10,089 nucleotides of DNA from a bacterium (GTDB taxonomy: Bacteria; SM23-31; JAUVVT01), in NCBI GenBank assembly GCA_030604505.1, contig JAUVVT010000028.1, positions 1-10,089 of the forward strand, written 5' to 3'. Shown one piece after another: positions 7,261 to 10,089 of this stretch. The translations under genes and the position numbers were made by a program. Under the pieces are notes generated by a model. The model saw only the letters and a program-made list of their open reading frames with translations. It did not search any database and was not told the DNA's origin. Every line of letters begins with the position of its first letter. Within the stretch, counting starts at the first letter, position 1.

Positions 7261-7435
7261 ACTTACCTTTTTAAGATGACACGGCAAAAAATGGATTCCC
7301 GCTTTAGCGGGAATGACATTTTGGGAGTTTTATTAATGTAAATTCAGATTTTACAATTACAATAATTTTAACAAAAAGTTTCATTAATAATTTTTTCGGA
7401 CTTTTTGCCGCACCATCTTTTTAAAAAAAGTAAGT
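7261..7435. mobile_element. MITE-like element between hypD and hypE
   Basis: The left end 7261-7290 (ACTTACC, TTTTTAA, GATG, CGGCAAAAA) and the right end 7402-7435 are imperfect inverted repeats: about 26 of 30 left-end bases match after gaps in the A/T runs. A nested exact 9-bp inverted repeat lies inside (TTATTAATG 7330-7338 and CATTAATAA 7382-7390). The interior has no open reading frame of note. The terminal CTTAC/GTAAG recalls the ends of the small palindromes, so it may be a longer relative of that family. I see no clear target-site duplication. The right end is 13 bases before the hypE start, so it may supply or disturb hypE expression. Confidence 0.5.
7295..7314. repeat. dRS3-like 20-bp palindrome
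   Basis: ATTCCCGCTTTAGCGGGAAT is an inverted repeat with 8-9-bp arms and fits ATTCCC-N8-GGGAAT, the form of the neisserial dRS3 repeat. Related GC-rich palindromes with TGGATTCCCGC...GCGGGAATGACA are known to me from many unrelated bacteria. Its GC content stands out sharply from the AT-rich surroundings. Confidence 0.7.
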
Positions 7436-7448
7436 AAAAAAATATATT

Positions 7449-8459
7449 ATGGAAAATAAAAGAATAAGATTAGGACACGGAAGCGGTGGGAAACTTTCAC
7501 ACGACCTGATAGAAAAACATTTCTTACCATATCTAAGGAACGACTTGCTTGAGGAGTTAGATGATTCTGCCGTTTTTGATTTAAATGGAAAATTATTTGC
7601 ATTTACCACAGATTCTTATGTAGTAGACCCAATATTTTTTCCGGGCGGCGATATCGGAAAACTTGCAGTTTGTGGAACTGTAAATGACCTCGCTATGAGT
7701 GGAGCAACTCCTATATATTTAAGCTGCGGATTTATAATTGAAGAGGGATTCCCGTTTGTTGATTTAGAAAAGATACTTGATTCAATTAAAAAGACGGCTG
7801 AGGAAGCCGATGTTAAAGTTATAACAGGAGATACAAAGGTTGTTTCCAAAAAAAGCGTAGATAAGATTTTTATTAATACATCAGGTATAGGAATTATCGA
7901 TAATGGCATCAGGATTTCCGGAAACAAAGCCGCCGTTGGAGATAAGATTATATTAAGTGGATATGTAGGTGAGCACGGCATTGCAGTGATGTCTAAAAGG
8001 CACGGCTTAACATTTGAAACAAATATTGAGAGCGATTGTGCTCCTTTAAATAAAATAATCGCCAATATCCTAAAAGAAGGTTTGCAGGTACACGTGCTGC
8101 GTGACCCTACAAGGGGAGGAGTGGCTACTGTTCTTAATGAAGTGGCTAAAAAATCTAATGTGGAAATTTTCATTAATGAAGATAAAATTCCTATCAGGGA
8201 AGAGGTAATGGGGGCATGTGAAATTATGGGACTCGACCCTATGTATATCGCTAATGAGGGTAAATTTATTGCGTTTATAGCTCTTGAAGTTGCTGATAGG
8301 GCTCTTGAAATTATTAGGAATAGCAAGTATGGTGAAAATGCTCGGATTATAGGAGATGTGATTAAAAAAGAAAAGGGTAGAGTTGTTTTAAAAACCTGTA
8401 TCGGTGGAGAAAGAATAGTTGATATGCCAACTGGTGAGCTTTTACCAAGAATTTGCTGA
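7449..8459 (+). CDS. hypE: Carbamoyl-dehydratase HypE
   Basis: 336-residue protein of the PurM/SelD-like ATP-binding fold. HypE's C-terminal Cys is carbamoylated by HypF; HypE then dehydrates it with ATP to a thiocyanate and passes cyanide to the HypC-HypD complex. The C-terminus ends in the diagnostic PRIC with Cys336 as the last residue. Other conserved segments are GHGSGGK (9-15), DDSAV (38-42), TTDSYVVDP (53-61), GTVNDLAM (76-83), ITGDTKVV (125-132) and RDPTRGGVATVLNE (218-231). No Shine-Dalgarno sequence is visible; the leader is A-rich. It is separated from hypD by 266 bases of repeats, unlike the tight spacing within hypAB and hypCD, so it may be transcribed partly from its own promoter. 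Confidence 0.97.
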   Translation: MENKRIRLGHGSGGKLSHDLIEKHFLPYLRNDLLEELDDSAVFDLNGKLFAFTTDSYVVDPIFFPGGDIGKLAVCGTVNDLAMSGATPIYLSCGFIIEEGFPFVDLEKILDSIKKTAEEADVKVITGDTKVVSKKSVDKIFINTSGIGIIDNGIRISGNKAAVGDKIILSGYVGEHGIAVMSKRHGLTFETNIESDCAPLNKIIANILKEGLQVHVLRDPTRGGVATVLNEVAKKSNVEIFINEDKIPIREEVMGACEIMGLDPMYIANEGKFIAFIALEVADRALEIIRNSKYGENARIIGDVIKKEKGRVVLKTCIGGERIVDMPTGELLPRIC

Positions 8460-8607
8460 ATAGTTTTTTACTCTTTGTATTTATGCGTATGATAGATACG
8501 GTATAAACAGGAATTCGGGAAGAATTTTCATTTTCACTAATTCGTAAATTTAAAATCATAAACTTATAAACGACACTTTAAAATAATATAAATATAATAT
8601 ATCTACT

Positions 8608-10089
8608 ATGGATATTTTTGTCAACCAATTAAAAATAAGATTAAGTGAGTCAAATCCTGACAAAGAACTCATTGATAGAATTTTGCCAGAAGAAGGCAAG
8701 GAAAAGAAGTTTCAGCCTAAAACTATTGATGGTAATGGCAATGTCAGTGAATACTCATATATCGAAGAGATTGTATATCACTTGTGTTTTGGAAACTGGA
8801 GTCCTATAAAAAAGATTGCGAAGACTCACGGCATCTCAAATAAAAATATAACTCAAATTGCTGAGATAACGTTTGATTTTGTTTCATGGAAAGAGATTCC
8901 TGAAGCTGAATATTTTATTGTGGACAGCTATTTATTGGATTCAAAAAGAACTACACGTGGGGTTTTTAGTTATGCCAAAGAGTTAATAAATAAAGAAGAC
9001 TATCAAAAAGCCGCAGAAATAATTAATAAATATAGAGGGAAAATGATTCCTGAACAGATAGTGCAATTTTCTGCAAGGCTTTTTGAACAGGCAATGACTT
9101 TTGATAAATCGGAAACCCAAAGAGATTATACCAAAGCTTTTAAAATTTGGGAAATATTCTTATTAAAGCCGAGAGATACAGAACCGTTTGCTATTGCACA
9201 ATATGATTATAATATTGTAAAAGAAAATTATTTGACAGCAGCAAATATTGCAAAGGTTCTTCAGCTTGATAAATCGAGGATGAAAAGGGCAGCAATGATG
9301 GCTTTTGAAGTTGAATTTGCGAAATTTAGAGAAAGTATTGATAATGGTGAATATTTTGAAATATTTCATAAAAAACCAAACGACCCTTATCTAAATGCAA
9401 TAAATATATTAAATGATTTTTCAATTATGGAAGAAAGAAGTGTGAAAGATTCATTTTCAAAAATATATTACAGTGAAGCTTCAGATTCCGCATATTTTAA
9501 TTTAAGAAAAATTATGAGTTTCCCCGAGACTGAAGATTTCAGTTTCCTAAAAAAATCCTTGATAAGTTCAAGTCTAATATCTGATTTTTTTCTTAATGAT
9601 GTTATAGATATAGACAGAGCAAGTGCCTGTGATAATATATTAGGGGAAATTGTAAGAAAACTTGATGATACTATTGTAAGTCTTGAAGAGGCAGAAATTT
9701 ATTATAAACTCGTTCTTAAACTGTATAATATGTATTCCTCTCATAAACCGGTGTTGCAAAGAATTTCATATAGATTATTTGATTTTTTTGTAGAAAATGA
9801 TAAAATAGAATTAGCACATAAAATATTTACTGATTTTAAAATGGATAAAAGAGATATATTAAAACCCTTGATGAATAGATGTCTTGTTCTCTTAAAATTA
9901 AAGAAGATTAAAGTATTTACTGAATTTATAGAAACGTTTTCTTTCGTTTCTGAATTTTCGAAGGTTAGAGAATTTATGGAACGAATATATTTGAGTTTTG
10001 ATAAATTTGTTTTTAATGGGCTTTATGAAGAAGCAGCTGTTCTTTGCTCAATGTTCAAATTTCCAAAAGACAAGGTCGTTTCTTCTTCA
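8608..10089 (+). CDS. Helical-repeat protein of unknown function, 3' end outside window
   Basis: Open for 494 codons without a stop, so the gene continues past the right edge. The start is secure: ATG 8608 is the first Met after an in-frame TAA at 8584, though no Shine-Dalgarno sequence is seen. I do not recognise the family. There is no signal peptide or membrane segment, so it is probably cytoplasmic. It is mostly alpha-helical with degenerate units of 34-42 residues starting near 131 (DYQKAAEIINKY), 173 (DYTKAFKIWEIF), 207 (NYLTAANIAKVLQLDKS), 247 (GEYFEIF), 399 (KIELAHKIFTDFKMDKR), 434 (IKVFTEFIETF) and 471 (GLYEEAAVLCSMFKFPKDK). The pattern is aromatic/hydrophobic-xxA-x-x-hydrophobic, then a Lys-containing turn. 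This resembles TPR-like alpha-solenoids that bind proteins. Residues 66-90 (PIKKIAKTHGIS...) weakly recall a helix-turn-helix. It lies 148 bases after hypE; a link to hydrogenase maturation is unproven. Confidence 0.8.
   Translation, partial: MDIFVNQLKIRLSESNPDKELIDRILPEEGKEKKFQPKTIDGNGNVSEYSYIEEIVYHLCFGNWSPIKKIAKTHGISNKNITQIAEITFDFVSWKEIPEAEYFIVDSYLLDSKRTTRGVFSYAKELINKEDYQKAAEIINKYRGKMIPEQIVQFSARLFEQAMTFDKSETQRDYTKAFKIWEIFLLKPRDTEPFAIAQYDYNIVKENYLTAANIAKVLQLDKSRMKRAAMMAFEVEFAKFRESIDNGEYFEIFHKKPNDPYLNAINILNDFSIMEERSVKDSFSKIYYSEASDSAYFNLRKIMSFPETEDFSFLKKSLISSSLISDFFLNDVIDIDRASACDNILGEIVRKLDDTIVSLEEAEIYYKLVLKLYNMYSSHKPVLQRISYRLFDFFVENDKIELAHKIFTDFKMDKRDILKPLMNRCLVLLKLKKIKVFTEFIETFSFVSEFSKVREFMERIYLSFDKFVFNGLYEEAAVLCSMFKFPKDKVVSSS

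Noticed and set aside
7616..8326. 236-codon open frame on the minus strand
   Set aside because: Lies entirely antisense to hypE, has no recognisable domain, and its composition is that of a reverse-strand shadow.
8593..8598. TATAAT before the 8608 gene as a promoter -10 box
   Set aside because: It lies only 9 bases from the ATG in a run of AT repeats with no convincing -35 partner; such matches are expected by chance here.
8803..8877. Helix-turn-helix DNA-binding domain in the 8608 protein
   Set aside because: Residues 66-90 resemble one only loosely, and the rest of the protein is a helical-repeat scaffold; not enough to call a DNA-binding domain.
9163..9369. Minus-strand frame of 68 codons with several Cys residues
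   Set aside because: It overlaps the long continuous + strand coding frame; the Cys residues are an antisense by-product of Ala/Thr codons.

Overview
The window is an AT-rich bacterial segment with every recognisable gene on the + strand. Its core is a complete set of six maturation genes for a [NiFe] hydrogenase, in the order hypA-hypB-hypF-hypC-hypD-hypE. Upstream lies a gene for a secreted TPR/GWxTD-domain protein. Downstream is the 5' part of a gene for a helical-repeat protein that I do not recognise and that runs off the window. GWxTD proteins together with low GC content suggest a member of the Bacteroidota/Ignavibacteria side of the tree (the FCB superphylum). This is inference: there is no rRNA or other strict marker here.

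Layout: 21-2342, secreted GWxTD protein (the frame is open to the left edge, but the first Met gives a clean signal peptide). 2343-2475, spacer with a weak terminator-like hairpin and a perfect 9-bp-arm palindrome just before hypA. 2476-3465, hypA and hypB, directly abutting. 3441-3545, three consecutive perfect hairpins covering the end of hypB and the leader of hypF. 3554-5863, hypF. 5881-7182, hypC and hypD, directly abutting. 7183-7448, a spacer filled with repeats: a palindrome, then a MITE-like element of about 175 bp with imperfect terminal inverted repeats that contains a dRS3-like palindrome. 7449-8459, hypE. 8608-10089, the unknown helical-repeat protein (494 codons, no stop).

How the hyp genes work together (family knowledge): HypF and HypE turn carbamoyl phosphate into a cyanide group on the C-terminal Cys of HypE. 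HypC and HypD carry the iron, receive cyanide and deliver the Fe(CN)2CO unit to the hydrogenase large subunit. HypA and HypB then insert nickel. All six proteins keep the key residues I could check. No hydrogenase structural subunit or maturation endopeptidase is in the window, so the client enzyme must be encoded elsewhere, perhaps nearby.

The least ordinary part is the repeat content. A palindrome of the form CTTACTT(T)CTTTT-NN-AAAAGRA(A)GTAAG sits at the 3' end of three of the six hyp genes. In hypB and hypF it is translated and forms the C-terminus of the protein; in hypD it starts at the base after the stop codon. It looks like a small nomadic palindromic element that targets or tolerates gene ends. 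The unknown 8608 gene, with loosely repeated 34-42-residue helical units, is the other item worth follow-up. I see no CRISPR array, tRNA, rRNA or transposase gene.
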